A program made the position numbers and the translations under genes. Below the pieces are notes generated by a model. The model was not told the origin of the DNA. It did not search any database and saw nothing but the letters and a program-made list of their open reading frames with translations. 64,000 bases of DNA from an uncultured Rikenellaceae bacterium (GTDB lineage: Bacteria; Bacteroidota; Bacteroidia; Bacteroidales; Rikenellaceae), in contig CALYBQ010000003.1 of assembly GCA_944415565.1 (NCBI GenBank), positions 62,001 to 126,000 of the forward strand. Direction: 5' to 3'. This document shows, one piece after another, positions 37,862 through 47,266 of the stretch (positions within the stretch are counted from its first letter, which is position 1; the number at the start of each line of letters is the position of its first letter).

Positions 37862-38935
37862 GTGCGGAAAATCATACATATAGATATGGACGCTTTTTAC
37901 GCTTCCATCGAACAGCGCGACAATCCGGAGCTGCGAGGGAAGCCCATCGCCGTGGGTTATGACGGACCGCGCGGCGTCGTTGCGGCGGCAAGTTACGAAG
38001 CTCGTAAATTCCGGGTCCATTCGGCGCTGCCTTCGGTGACCGCGAAAGCGCGTTGTCCCCACCTTATATTCGTACCCGGCCGACACTCGGTCTACGAAGA
38101 TGTTTCGCGGCAAATAATGGATATATTTCACGATTATACGGACCTCGTAGAACCACTCTCGCTCGACGAGGCATACCTCGACGTTACTGTAGATAAGAAA
38201 AATATACGCTCAGCCACGCTAATAGCACAGGAGATAAAACGACGCATCAAAGAGACGGTCGGATTGACGGCATCGGCCGGAGTATCGTACAATAAATTCC
38301 TCGCAAAAGTGGCGTCGGACCAGCGCAAGCCTGACGGGTTGTTCGTTGTCCTGCCCGAAGAAGCTCCGGAATTCGTGGAGGCGCTGCCGATAGAGACATT
38401 CTGGGGCGTCGGCAGAGTCACATCCGAAAAGATGCACAAATTGGGCATCCATTTCGGCAACGACCTGAAACGTGTCGGCGAAGCTTTCCTGACAGCACAT
38501 TTTGGCAAGACCGGACATATATTCTACATGAACGCATGCGCCCTCGATGACCGCGAAGTAGCTCCCATACGCATACCCAAAAGCGTCGGGTCCGAGACTA
38601 CGTTCCTGCAAGACATAGGCGACCGGGAGCGGCTCGGGAAGGAAATGGAAGCGGTAGCCGAAGAGGTGTGGCGCAGGGTGACGGAAACGGGATTCGCAGG
38701 CCGCACCGTGACACTGAAGATTAAATACGAGGAATTCACGCAGATAACGCGCAGCAAAACACTTACAGGATTCGTCAACGAGTTCAACGTATTTTGGGAG
38801 ACGGCGCTCGAATTACTGCGTATAGTAGACCTTTCGAGCCGGAAGGTGCGTCTTGTCGGGCTTTCGGTCAGCAATACCGGATACATGGAGCAACCAAAGG
38901 CATATCAACTCGAAATCGAGTTCCCACAGCCATGA
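37862..38935 (+). CDS. dinB: DNA polymerase IV (Y-family, DinB)
   Basis: A 357-residue error-prone translesion polymerase. The palm has IHIDMDAFYASIEQ (metal Asp8 and Asp10) and SLDEAYLDV (Asp-Glu). Fingers, thumb and the C-terminal little finger follow. The start codon is GTG, placed directly before the conserved RKIIHIDMD. A -7-like TAACTTTA (37850-37857) is so close that the transcript may be almost leaderless. Very similar in layout to E. coli DinB (351 residues). No beta-clamp-binding peptide is obvious at the C-terminus. Confidence 0.93.
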   Translation: MRKIIHIDMDAFYASIEQRDNPELRGKPIAVGYDGPRGVVAAASYEARKFRVHSALPSVTAKARCPHLIFVPGRHSVYEDVSRQIMDIFHDYTDLVEPLSLDEAYLDVTVDKKNIRSATLIAQEIKRRIKETVGLTASAGVSYNKFLAKVASDQRKPDGLFVVLPEEAPEFVEALPIETFWGVGRVTSEKMHKLGIHFGNDLKRVGEAFLTAHFGKTGHIFYMNACALDDREVAPIRIPKSVGSETTFLQDIGDRERLGKEMEAVAEEVWRRVTETGFAGRTVTLKIKYEEFTQITRSKTLTGFVNEFNVFWETALELLRIVDLSSRKVRLVGLSVSNTGYMEQPKAYQLEIEFPQP

Positions 38936-39086
38936 TAACACGCCAACAGACAGCAAGGCACACAAAGCGTCGCTCGCAGTTTTCATAATGCTTAATGTGT
39001 ATCGACACGCTATTATTTCCCCAAATGCAAAGGGCAATCACAGCAAATAACACTCTGCGAAACGGCTTTTTATCCCTTTACTTTAT

Positions 39087-39094
39087 TAACTTTG
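39087..39094 (+). promoter_or_regulatory. -7 promoter element of the GH92/epimerase operon
   Basis: TAACTTTG, exact match, 47 bases before the GH92 ATG. Confidence 0.55.
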
Positions 39095-39141
39095 TATTTC
39101 AGCTCAAAAGCATATACTAACCTAAAATAATCGTTACTTAC

Positions 39142-41364
39142 ATGGGCAAAAGACCATTAATTGCAATAGCCGTAATCATGGCTGTACTCGTAGGGTGCAA
39201 CTCTGCATCCAAGACAAAAACCCTAACCAGTTATGTCGATCCTTTTTATGGAACGACCACGCTTTGGGACAGTGTGGATCTCGGCTACCAACCCAGTCCC
39301 CATCCGGAGTTTCGCACGGTGCTTACCGAGCACGGGCGCCGTCCGGCACAAGGTTATGCACGGGCTTGGGGAGGTGAGACCTACCCGGGTGCGGCATTGC
39401 CTCACGCCATGGTACAGGCTACGCCCGTAACCATGTGGGGATCAGGTTCCGGATACCAATATGAAGATACGACCATTCACGCATTTTTTCATACCAGCCA
39501 TGGACAATGGGGACTGGGACACGTCCCCATACTGCCTTTTACCGGTGAGCTGACTCCTGAAAATTACTCCTCGGCATACAGCCACGATAACGAATCGGCA
39601 AAGGCCGGTTATTATCAGGTTTACCTCGAACGTTATGGCGTGAATGTCGAAATGACCACCACGAAGCGCAGCGCATATCACAGGCATACATACAGCAAAG
39701 GAGACGGCAAGAAGTTGTTGCTCAATCTGTCGCGTACGAATAGCGTCCGTGCCGGAGGTGCAAGAGGGACATTCAAGGTAATAGATGAAAATTCATTCTC
39801 CGGTTCGCAGAACGACATCTACTTTTATGCCGTATCCAACTGCAAGATTACCGGAACGGATACGGTGAAACATAACCGCGAGACATTCACCATCGTCAAT
39901 TTTGCCGACGGGAAAAAAACCGTCGAATTGCAGATAGGGTTCTCGTTCGTCAGCGCCGAAAAAGCCAAGAAGAATCTTGAGGCCGAGATGTTGGGCAAGA
40001 GTTTCGCACAGGTGGCCGAAGAGGCCGACGCGGCATGGGAGGCAGCATTGTCGAAAATCCGTGTTACCGGAGGCACAGAACAGCAGAAACGCACGTTCTA
40101 CACCTGCCTGTACCGTGTGTTCCAATATCCGGCCCTGCGAAGCGACGTTGACGGAGAATACACAGATCCGCGCGGCAACGTAGTCAACAAAGGTTTCGAT
40201 TATTACACCAGCAACAATTACTGGGACACATACGCCAATAAGATGGTGCTCATGGAGATGCTCGAACCGGAACTGACCACCAACGTGATACGCTCCGACA
40301 TTGAAAGGGCCAGAACGTCGGGTTATCTGTCGAGCGGCTTCCACGGCGACTTCTCGACCTCGTTCATCACGGGCAGTTACCTTCGCGGACTTCGTGATTT
40401 CGATGTCGAAAGTGCCTACGAGTTCGCATTGAACAACGCTACGAAACCGGCTGAAAAAGGTCGCAGAGGCGGACGCAAATATCTCGACGAATACATACAG
40501 AGGGGCTGGATCGCCGAAAACCGTGTTCCCAACCCTACGGTCAAGACCGAAGAAGACGAAGCTAAAGCATCCGTGATGAAGACCATAGAATACGCTTACA
40601 GCGACTATTCCGTGGCGCTTCTGGCTAAAGAAATGGGCGACATGGAGAACTACGAGCTGTTGATGCAACGCTCGAAGAACTACCGGAACCTGTTCGATCC
40701 GTCAACTGGATTCCTGCGCGGACGTTGGGACGACGGCGAATGGGTAACCCCGTACGATCCCGCTTATCCCTACTACGTTTATATGTACCGTGAATCGAGC
40801 GGATGGCAGTCCACTTTCTTCGCACCGCAGGACCCTAAAGGTCTGGTAAGCCTGTTCCCGAGCGAGGCTGCTTTCGAACAGAAACTCGATTCTCTGTTCA
40901 CCATTCCTTTTGCCGGCTACGAGGCCGACAACCTCACCGGATGGTTCGGGCAGTATTGCGCCGGCAACCAGCCTGCGCAGGGCATATCTTATTACTATTA
41001 CTTTGTCGGCAAACCGGAGAAAGCACAGGAGAAAATAGACATACTCATGCGCGACTACTACGACATGGGCAAAGAGGGTATCGCCTACGCGGGGATGGAC
41101 GACGAAGGCGGCCTGTCGGCATGGTATGTGATGAATGCCATCGGTCTGTACTCGTTCTCGCCTGCCGATCCGGAATATATAGTTACTGTCCCTATTTTCG
41201 ACAGCGTAATTGTCGATCTCGGCGGGACTTCGTTCACCATTGCCAAAGAAGGCACTGGACGGAAGATGACCGGCATAACTTACGGCGGAGAGAAAGTGGA
41301 CGGCTATTTCATCTCGCATGACGACCTGAAAAAGGGGAAAGAATTGGTGATTATTACCGAATAA
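39142..41364 (+). CDS. GH92 alpha-mannosidase, lipoprotein
   Basis: A 740-residue calcium-dependent exo-alpha-mannosidase-type enzyme. Lipobox VGC (Cys19). N-terminal beta-sandwich domain (about 25-290) and (alpha/alpha)6 catalytic domain (about 310-740). Family signatures: GGETYPGAALPHAMVQ, SHGQWGLGHVPILPF, TSNNYWDTYANKMVL, then YAGMDDEGGLSAWYVMNAIG with acidic residues Asp653/Asp654. GH92 enzymes trim alpha-mannose from N-glycans, yeast mannan or similar. The galactose mutarotase-like gene follows after 18 bp. Confidence 0.93.
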   Translation: MGKRPLIAIAVIMAVLVGCNSASKTKTLTSYVDPFYGTTTLWDSVDLGYQPSPHPEFRTVLTEHGRRPAQGYARAWGGETYPGAALPHAMVQATPVTMWGSGSGYQYEDTTIHAFFHTSHGQWGLGHVPILPFTGELTPENYSSAYSHDNESAKAGYYQVYLERYGVNVEMTTTKRSAYHRHTYSKGDGKKLLLNLSRTNSVRAGGARGTFKVIDENSFSGSQNDIYFYAVSNCKITGTDTVKHNRETFTIVNFADGKKTVELQIGFSFVSAEKAKKNLEAEMLGKSFAQVAEEADAAWEAALSKIRVTGGTEQQKRTFYTCLYRVFQYPALRSDVDGEYTDPRGNVVNKGFDYYTSNNYWDTYANKMVLMEMLEPELTTNVIRSDIERARTSGYLSSGFHGDFSTSFITGSYLRGLRDFDVESAYEFALNNATKPAEKGRRGGRKYLDEYIQRGWIAENRVPNPTVKTEEDEAKASVMKTIEYAYSDYSVALLAKEMGDMENYELLMQRSKNYRNLFDPSTGFLRGRWDDGEWVTPYDPAYPYYVYMYRESSGWQSTFFAPQDPKGLVSLFPSEAAFEQKLDSLFTIPFAGYEADNLTGWFGQYCAGNQPAQGISYYYYFVGKPEKAQEKIDILMRDYYDMGKEGIAYAGMDDEGGLSAWYVMNAIGLYSFSPADPEYIVTVPIFDSVIVDLGGTSFTIAKEGTGRKMTGITYGGEKVDGYFISHDDLKKGKELVIITE

Positions 41365-41382
41365 CGAATACGACACAGTACT

Positions 41383-42486
41383 ATGAAATTCAAGCTGATC
41401 TCAGCATTAAGCGCCATTATAACCATCGCCTGCACTCCGGGCAACAAGCCTTCGGTCAGCAGCGAAGATTGGGGCTCGGCCGATGCAAAACCAGTACATC
41501 TGTTTACGCTGACCAATTCCAACGGCGTGACGGCCAAAATCACCGACTACGGCGGAATCATCGTCGAATTTTATGCACCCGACAAGAACGGGAAGCTGGA
41601 CAACATCGTACTCGGCTTGACGAGTTTGGACGATTATCTGGCAGGGCATCCGGCATTCGGCTGCATAGTAGGCCGCACGATCAACCGTATCGGCGGGGCG
41701 AAATTCACCCTCGATGGCACGGAATACACTCTGGCTAAAAATTCTCTGGGTAAGCACAACATCCACGGCGGGGTAAATAATTTCGCCAGCAAGGTGTGGA
41801 ACGCGACAACGGCGAGCGACAGCAAATCGGCGACGCTGTCGCTCACATACCTCTCCGCCGACATGGAAGAAGGTTTCCCCGGCAACCTTACGGTAAAAGT
41901 GGATTACGTGCTGAACAACGACAACGAACTACGGATAAGCTATACGGCCACAACCGACAAACCTACCGTAGTCAACCTGTCGAACCACAGCTATTTCAAC
42001 CTGACAGGATGTAAGGAGAACGTTCTCGGCCATGAGGTGAGGATTTATGCCGACGCATATACGCCTACAGACGACGAGCTTATACCTACCGGAGAGATCG
42101 TACCGGTGGAGGGAACGCCATACGACCTGCGTGAATGGACACGTATAAGCGACCGTCTAGCCGAATTGCCTAAGGGATATGACAATAACTTTTGTGTCGG
42201 AGGGATGCCCGGTGATCCGGTACTGGTCGCCGAGATGTACGAACCTAAGAGCGGCCGCCTGTTGCAGACATATACCACACAGCCGGGCCTCTGTTTCTAC
42301 ACCGCACACGGCATGAAGATGAACCGCAGCACACCGCACGGCGTTCCGTATACATCGTCGATGGGGGCTTGTTTCGAAACGCAACACTATCCCGATTCGC
42401 CCAACCATCCGAATTTTCCGTCAACCGTATTGCGGCCGGGAGAAGTCTATGAACAACTTACTATATATAAAGTGGGAGTGAAATAG
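41383..42486 (+). CDS. galM: Aldose 1-epimerase (galactose mutarotase family), lipoprotein
   Basis: A 367-residue protein with a lipoprotein signal (lipobox TIAC), so it is likely periplasmic or surface-anchored. The family interconverts alpha and beta anomers of sugars such as galactose. Catalytic His202 (NLSNHSYFN) and Glu332 (ACFETQHYPDSPNH) are present, together with IVGRTINRIGGAKF. It follows GH92 in one transcript, suggesting that released sugars are converted near the enzyme. Homologues are usually cytosolic; extracytoplasmic versions occur in Bacteroidota carbohydrate loci. Confidence 0.92.
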   Translation: MKFKLISALSAIITIACTPGNKPSVSSEDWGSADAKPVHLFTLTNSNGVTAKITDYGGIIVEFYAPDKNGKLDNIVLGLTSLDDYLAGHPAFGCIVGRTINRIGGAKFTLDGTEYTLAKNSLGKHNIHGGVNNFASKVWNATTASDSKSATLSLTYLSADMEEGFPGNLTVKVDYVLNNDNELRISYTATTDKPTVVNLSNHSYFNLTGCKENVLGHEVRIYADAYTPTDDELIPTGEIVPVEGTPYDLREWTRISDRLAELPKGYDNNFCVGGMPGDPVLVAEMYEPKSGRLLQTYTTQPGLCFYTAHGMKMNRSTPHGVPYTSSMGACFETQHYPDSPNHPNFPSTVLRPGEVYEQLTIYKVGVK

Positions 42487-42503
42487 GAACGGTGGCAGCA
42501 TAA

Positions 42504-42551
42504 AACACGAGTTTCTAATGCCACATAAAGCAGGCGTTAGAAACTCGTGTT
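42504..42551. terminator. Bidirectional terminator
   Basis: A stem of about 19 bp (AACACGAGTTTCTAA paired with TTAGAAACTCGTGTT, extended inward with one wobble). It lies between the convergent galM and anti-sigma-like gene. Confidence 0.8.
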
Positions 42552-42590
42552 AATTAATAGCTTACAGATCGTAAAAGAACGCTCTTCGCT

Positions 42591-43742
42591 TTAAATCCCT
42601 CCATCGAGTACCCACACGCCGTTTGCATTATCATTATGCACCGCGACATTCATCTTTAGCTCCTTGCCGTCTTTGAGCTTCACCTCAATAGGGACATACT
42701 CTCCGGGATATAATCCAGACTTGAACGACTCCCCTATTGATATGACTTTTACACCGAAGAAGCGATCCTTTATTTCGTCAATATCGTAGTGTTCGAATGC
42801 CTCTTTTACCTCTTCGATGTTCGATTTCTCAAGGCCGCTGAATATTACAGAGACGGCCTTGACAGCAGTTGTTCCGGCAAGAAGCACATTTTGCAAATCT
42901 TCGTTTTCGCCCTGCCATTCGATGTCCGGACGTTTAAGCTCAAGCGTCCAATCTATAGTTTCGCCGTAAGTAATGCTCTCGCTTTTAACGACAGTAACGT
43001 AGCGCCCTTTAGACAGTATATCTACACAGAAGCTCTTTAACAGTTGCGACTCTTTGTCGAATACATACGTGCGACGGCTGTCGGATGTAGGTATGGATGT
43101 GTTCCGCGCATAATCGTTCGTAAAATCGCCCTGCGCCTCGGACTCGACTACCAAAACGATCTCCGGACCGCTTTCATCTATCGACGCTTTAAGGTTGTCG
43201 GAAGCGAGTAACGCCAACTCGGCATGTAAAAGTTTACTCGGGTCGAGCAATCGTGCGAACTCTTCCAGCACACCGTCTTGCGATTGCGGATCCATACTAA
43301 AGCCCAGTCGGGCATCTGAAAGCCACATATAGACGCTGTCGCCATCGTAGAGGGCCGTGCGTCCGTTTCGCTTGGATATTTTCCATTGATACGGAGCATC
43401 GAACGATTTTTCGAAGTACCCGTCCACAAACTTCTCGTTTGCGTCTATGGTGGCGAAATTCTCGTTGGGGGTGGTTCGCATGTTGAACCTAACGATATAA
43501 TTGTTTATGCCCACCAGTTTCTCAACCGCCGAATTGATAATCTTTTTCGTTTGTGCGCTGACGTTTGTCGTCATGCTCAGGGGGACTATGATTGCAATGG
43601 CTGCAACAACTGCCGCCGCAACGGAAACGCGACGAATCAACAGGCTCTTTTTCATTTTTTCTTCTTGCTTTAAACGATTAATAACATTTTCTTTAAGCAA
43701 CAGAGGAGCTGTCGGTTTGTGTTTTGGGGTGAGATTATTCAT
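42591..43742 (-). CDS. Membrane partner of the ECF sigma factor (anti-sigma-like, with RseB/LolA-like periplasmic domain)
   Basis: A 383-residue protein (384 from an ATG one codon earlier). About residues 1-35 are cytosolic, one transmembrane segment spans about 36-60, and the rest is periplasmic. The periplasmic part contains a DPSKLLHAELALL-type stretch and beta strands resembling lipoprotein-carrier (LolA/MucB) folds. The first codons overlap the end of the sigma gene by 8-11 bases, the usual arrangement for sigma and anti-sigma. It may hold the sigma factor inactive until an envelope signal arrives. The anti-sigma role is inferred from position and topology. Confidence 0.72.
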   Translation of the reverse strand: MNNLTPKHKPTAPLLLKENVINRLKQEEKMKKSLLIRRVSVAAAVVAAIAIIVPLSMTTNVSAQTKKIINSAVEKLVGINNYIVRFNMRTTPNENFATIDANEKFVDGYFEKSFDAPYQWKISKRNGRTALYDGDSVYMWLSDARLGFSMDPQSQDGVLEEFARLLDPSKLLHAELALLASDNLKASIDESGPEIVLVVESEAQGDFTNDYARNTSIPTSDSRRTYVFDKESQLLKSFCVDILSKGRYVTVVKSESITYGETIDWTLELKRPDIEWQGENEDLQNVLLAGTTAVKAVSVIFSGLEKSNIEEVKEAFEHYDIDEIKDRFFGVKVISIGESFKSGLYPGEYVPIEVKLKDGKELKMNVAVHNDNANGVWVLDGGI

Positions 43743-44250
43743 CATATTCGTAGTTCTTAAAATGAGATGATTTTCTTAACTTATCTATCCCGTACCTGTA
43801 TCGCGACTTGACCGTATTGGGCGACAAATCCAGAATGGACGCAATTTCGACAAACGAGAAATCGTCTACAAAATGTAGCTTCAATATTTCTGCCTGTTCC
43901 GAAGGTATCTCTTCCAGTATATCCTCGATTGCAAAATATTCGTCGTAAAATGGTTTGTCGCTCTCGTCGATGCCGGCTTTTACAGACTCCAACGGGAAAT
44001 TAGGTTTTGCTTTTCTTCTATGGTCCGCACACTTATTGGATATTGACCGGAACAGATACCCCTTCATGTTTTGGACATTAGACAACTTTGAATTTTGATG
44101 ATACAACTGCAAGAACACGTCCTGCACTATATCCTGAGCAATATCCATCGAGCCAACGCGAAAAAACGCAAAACTGAAAAGTTGGTTTTGGTACTCCTCG
44201 ATAACTCTTTCTAATTCTCTGATTTTACAGTTTCGGCCGAATGTTATCAT
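43735..44250 (-). CDS. ECF RNA polymerase sigma factor
   Basis: A 171-residue sigma-70-family protein with region 2 (FAFFRVGSMDIAQDIVQDVFLQLY, about 26-50, -10 recognition) and region 4 (EIASILDLSPNTVKSRYRYGIDKLR, about 135-160, -35 recognition). The acidic linker is short. It directs polymerase to a small regulon, probably including its own operon. The start codon at 44250 has no competing upstream start. Confidence 0.93.
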   Translation of the reverse strand: MITFGRNCKIRELERVIEEYQNQLFSFAFFRVGSMDIAQDIVQDVFLQLYHQNSKLSNVQNMKGYLFRSISNKCADHRRKAKPNFPLESVKAGIDESDKPFYDEYFAIEDILEEIPSEQAEILKLHFVDDFSFVEIASILDLSPNTVKSRYRYGIDKLRKSSHFKNYEYDE

Positions 44251-44290
44251 TGAAAATTGGTTGAATTATTCATGTCGCTTTTAATTATAA

Positions 44291-44315
44291 GACGCACAAA
44301 TACAAGAAACGGTTT
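44291..44315 (-). promoter_or_regulatory. Possible ECF-type autoregulatory promoter
   Basis: On the minus strand AAACCG (44315-44310) and CGTC (44294-44291), 15 bp apart, resemble ECF -35/-10 elements and lie about 40 bases before the sigma ATG. Confidence 0.3.
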
Positions 44316-44414
44316 AAAAAGAACGCGTTTTTTATGATAATGATACTACGACAGCAAGATACCCCCGTAATAATACAGTCAGAAGCCGCAAAGAAGTATT
44401 ACAATCATACAAAA

Positions 44415-44453
44415 AACACCTTTACATCTTATAGAATAAGATATAAAGGTGCT
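44415..44453 (-). terminator. Terminator of the Gfo/Idh gene
   Basis: A 14-bp stem with one wobble (CACCTTTACATCTT with AAGATATAAAGGTG); on the minus strand it is followed by TTTTTT. It is about 70 bp beyond the stop. Confidence 0.75.
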
Positions 44454-44524
44454 AATTATAACATCAGCCGCAATCAGCGACGGTAGCTACACGCTGTTCC
44501 GCCGATCAAAATAAGGCAGCCATG

Positions 44525-45871
44525 CTAAACTTTAGGTTCCCAGCCCTTCGCATAATCGCGCGACCAAAGAGCTTGTGCTTGCCTGTCGCCTATAATGTGT
44601 CCGTTCGACGGGTTTGTTTGCAGACTGCGGCCGACACGCTGAGCAATATTTCCGAGTTGTACGTACAGTGTGCTTTTATGCCCGATCTCCGCAGGACAGT
44701 TGGACTCTGCCGTGCCTCGGATCGCATCGACAAAATTGGCGAGATGACAAGCGTCGATCTGTACCGACGGACTGGTTGTGTCCTGTCCGGCTACGACCAT
44801 ATCTCCGGCACTTTTGTGCTGGGTTTTGGAGCCGCTGCGATTAAATATGGTATAGTCATTACCGCCGGTACGCATACTCCCTTTGGTCCCATAGAATATG
44901 ACGCCGCGTTCGCCCATGCCGACCATATCTTGAAGACCGTTACGCGAACGCCCTTCCCATGTCAATACCAAACCGGGCATCTCCCAAGTGATGGTCTGTG
45001 TATCCGGAGTCTCCCACGCGTCCTGATATGCGAATTTTCCACCTGCAGACGACACCTTAGTAGGGAAAGAGGCTTGTGTCCCCCACAACAGCAGGTCTAC
45101 CTCGTGAGTACCGTTATTAAGGGCCTCGCCTGTACCCCAATTCCAAAACCAGTGCCAGTTGTAATGTACATACCCATCCATATATTCGCTGCGTGGAGCC
45201 GGTCCCTGCCACAAATCCCAGTCAAGGTTCGCGGGGACAGTGCCCGGTTCTATCGTAAGCGAATCACGCTTGTTCACATACCACGATTTACCCATGTATA
45301 TGTCTCCGATCGCCCCTTCGTGCAAAAGTTGCATTGCCTCTTGCAGGATTGGGAACGAACGCCGCTGTGACCCCATATGCACCAGCACTTTATATTTCTT
45401 CTTTGCCGCAACCAGCATCTCTCCTTCTGCCGGATTATGACTGAACGGTTTCTCTACATACGAGTGCTTCCCGGCCTGTGCACACATCAACGCGCCAATT
45501 GCATGCCAATGGTCGGGCGTGGCATGTACAAAGGCATCTATATCTTTGTTGTCGAGCAAACGACGAAAATCCTTTTCGGTTTTAGGTGAAAATCCGAATT
45601 TTTCGGTGGTCTTCATACCCTTGGATAGTGCATTGGAATCGACGTCGCACAAATAAGTCGCTTCCACATTTTTTACGCTCTTGCCGCAAGTACCGAGCAG
45701 CGAATTACCTCGACCGTTCAATCCGACAAATGCGAGGCGCACACGGTCGTTGGCCCCAATGATGTTGGCGTAACTTTTCGCACTCAGTCCGTAGCCTGCA
45801 AACATGACACCTGCAGAAAGGACCCCGGCCTCTTTAAAGAACTGCCTGCGGGAAATAGGTTTGTCTTTCAT
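44525..45871 (-). CDS. Tat-exported Gfo/Idh/MocA-family oxidoreductase (GH109-like)
   Basis: A 448-residue protein with a twin-arginine signal (SRRQFFKEAGVLSAG), so it is exported folded with its cofactor. The N-terminal Rossmann domain starts at VRLAFVGLNGRGNSLLG; the substrate region has DAFVHATPDHWHAIGA and EKPFSHNPAEGEM. The C-terminal alpha/beta domain contains NWGTGEALNNGTHEVDLLLWG. Related exported enzymes use NAD(H) to break or alter glycosidic bonds (for example GH109), but the substrate is unknown. The ATG at 45871 is used because it starts the Tat signal. Confidence 0.9.
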   Translation of the reverse strand: MKDKPISRRQFFKEAGVLSAGVMFAGYGLSAKSYANIIGANDRVRLAFVGLNGRGNSLLGTCGKSVKNVEATYLCDVDSNALSKGMKTTEKFGFSPKTEKDFRRLLDNKDIDAFVHATPDHWHAIGALMCAQAGKHSYVEKPFSHNPAEGEMLVAAKKKYKVLVHMGSQRRSFPILQEAMQLLHEGAIGDIYMGKSWYVNKRDSLTIEPGTVPANLDWDLWQGPAPRSEYMDGYVHYNWHWFWNWGTGEALNNGTHEVDLLLWGTQASFPTKVSSAGGKFAYQDAWETPDTQTITWEMPGLVLTWEGRSRNGLQDMVGMGERGVIFYGTKGSMRTGGNDYTIFNRSGSKTQHKSAGDMVVAGQDTTSPSVQIDACHLANFVDAIRGTAESNCPAEIGHKSTLYVQLGNIAQRVGRSLQTNPSNGHIIGDRQAQALWSRDYAKGWEPKV

Positions 45872-45919
45872 AATTAAGTTAGGTTTTAGGTTAAAAGGCA
45901 TACAATCACCGTATTGTAA

Positions 45920-45927
45920 CAAATTTA
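45920..45927 (-). promoter_or_regulatory. -7 promoter element of the Gfo/Idh gene
   Basis: On the minus strand TAAATTTG, exact match, 48 bases before the ATG. Confidence 0.5.
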
Positions 45928-45961
45928 TTAAAACTTTTATAAGTTTAATGATATGTTTCAA

Positions 45962-46340
45962 TAAATCTTAGGCCTTTCGCTGCGACAAACAAACCCCATG
46001 TCATAATGCACGTAAAAATGTGATTGGCAATATTACTACTCACAGATACCTTATATTAAGAATAACTTCGACTCCAAGCTGAAGAAGGGTTGCTGGCAGG
46101 TCAACCTCGCAGTCAAGTATATAGTTCCGACAGTCGAAAATACGGACAATAGCAATTTTCCCCACACTGGCGTTCTCTATTTTTACCCTCTTTTTCCTTT
46201 ATCTCCTAAAAATATAAATTTAGATTATCCTGTTTGATTAGTATAGACAGAGAGGCATGCGCGGTATTTAGCATCGCAAAACACCTTATAATCACAGAGG
46301 TATACAAAGAAAAAGGAAGAGAGCATCTCTTCCTTTCGTG
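45962..46340. other. Intergenic stretch between the Gfo/Idh and tRNA-Thr genes
   Basis: About 380 bases. Only the possible barrel-gene remnant (46016-46234) is seen. No hairpin terminator, repeat or second RNA gene was found. Confidence 0.4.
46016..46234 (+). pseudogene. Possible remnant of an outer-membrane barrel gene
   Basis: An ORF with no start codon, closed by stops at about 46013 and 46234, encodes a peptide with NNFDSKLKKGCWQVNLAVKYIVP. That looks like the end of an outer-membrane beta-barrel strand. The rest of the frame is not convincing. A chance ORF is equally possible. Confidence 0.25.
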
Positions 46341-46412
<72 letters not shown>

Positions 46413-46635
46413 ATTCCTAATTTGAAAACGGCCATAAATACCGTTTTGTGCGTGCAAAAGTAATATATTTTTTAAACATACCAAACTTCATCGGCCCAAA
46501 TCATGAAGTATACGCCAATAAAAATACATGTCGAGCGAGAAAGAATAATACAACATCATGGCTATATACAGTTTCCCACATGTGGCTGTCCTAAGTTCGT
46601 CATGTCAGGCAAAACTCCCCACACAATCGCCCACG

Positions 46636-47097
46636 TTAGAACGGAATCCCATACTCGTGCTTGACCTCGTCCATCACGAAGGTGCTCATAAGCGATCCGA
46701 GGCTGTCTATTGTTCCAAGTACATTGAGCGTGAACTCCTGATAATATTTCATGTCGGGTGCGTGGATCTTCAACAAATAGTCGTAATCCCCCGAAATATT
46801 GTAGCACTCGGTTACCTCTGGAATTTCCAGCACGATACGCATAAACTCGGCGGCTATGTCGCGGTTAAGGCGCCTCAGTTTAACGCTGCAAAAAACGATG
46901 AACCCGCGATTGAGCTTCTCCGCATCCAATACGGCGACATATTTCCTAATATACCCCTCCGATTCAAGGCGTTTCAACCGCTCGAACACCGGTGTAGTAG
47001 ACAAATGCACGCGCGCAGCAAGTTCCTTTATCGTCAAACGGGCATTCTCCTGCAACGCCCTTAGAATCATCAAATCCGTCTTATCCAATGTATCCAT
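46636..47097 (-). CDS. Lrp/AsnC-family transcriptional regulator
   Basis: A 153-residue regulator with an N-terminal winged helix-turn-helix (LDKTDLMILRALQENARLTIKELAARVHLS) and a C-terminal RAM ligand-binding domain (FIVFCSVKLRR to GDYDYLLKIHAPDM). Members bind amino acids and control amino-acid metabolism. It is transcribed away from metY, with about 170 bp between the starts. It probably senses a sulfur or other amino acid and controls metY and itself. Confidence 0.92.
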   Translation of the reverse strand: MDTLDKTDLMILRALQENARLTIKELAARVHLSTTPVFERLKRLESEGYIRKYVAVLDAEKLNRGFIVFCSVKLRRLNRDIAAEFMRIVLEIPEVTECYNISGDYDYLLKIHAPDMKYYQEFTLNVLGTIDSLGSLMSTFVMDEVKHEYGIPF

Positions 47098-47198
47098 AGA
47101 ATAAAATTCTGTTATCGGCTACAATCAGCCCGTTAGTTAGTTGTTTTCTTCTTATACACACAACAATTATAGCAATATTTTCTCAATATTAAAATTAT

Positions 47199-47230
47199 TT
47201 TGGAATATAACTCCATCAAATATAGATTTG
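47199..47230 (+). promoter_or_regulatory. metY: Complete Bacteroidota promoter of metY
   Basis: TTTG (47199-47202), 20 bases, TAGATTTG (47223-47230): a full match, 37 bases before the ATG. The AT-rich sequence just upstream contains repeated CAATATT motifs that could bind the adjacent Lrp regulator. Confidence 0.75.
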
Positions 47231-47266
47231 CAAAAAACGAAGTATAACCATAAAAACAATATAGAC

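Noticed and set aside
39793-40668. Minus-strand ORF of 291 codons
   Set aside because: Antisense to the well-supported GH92 gene; no recognisable domain.
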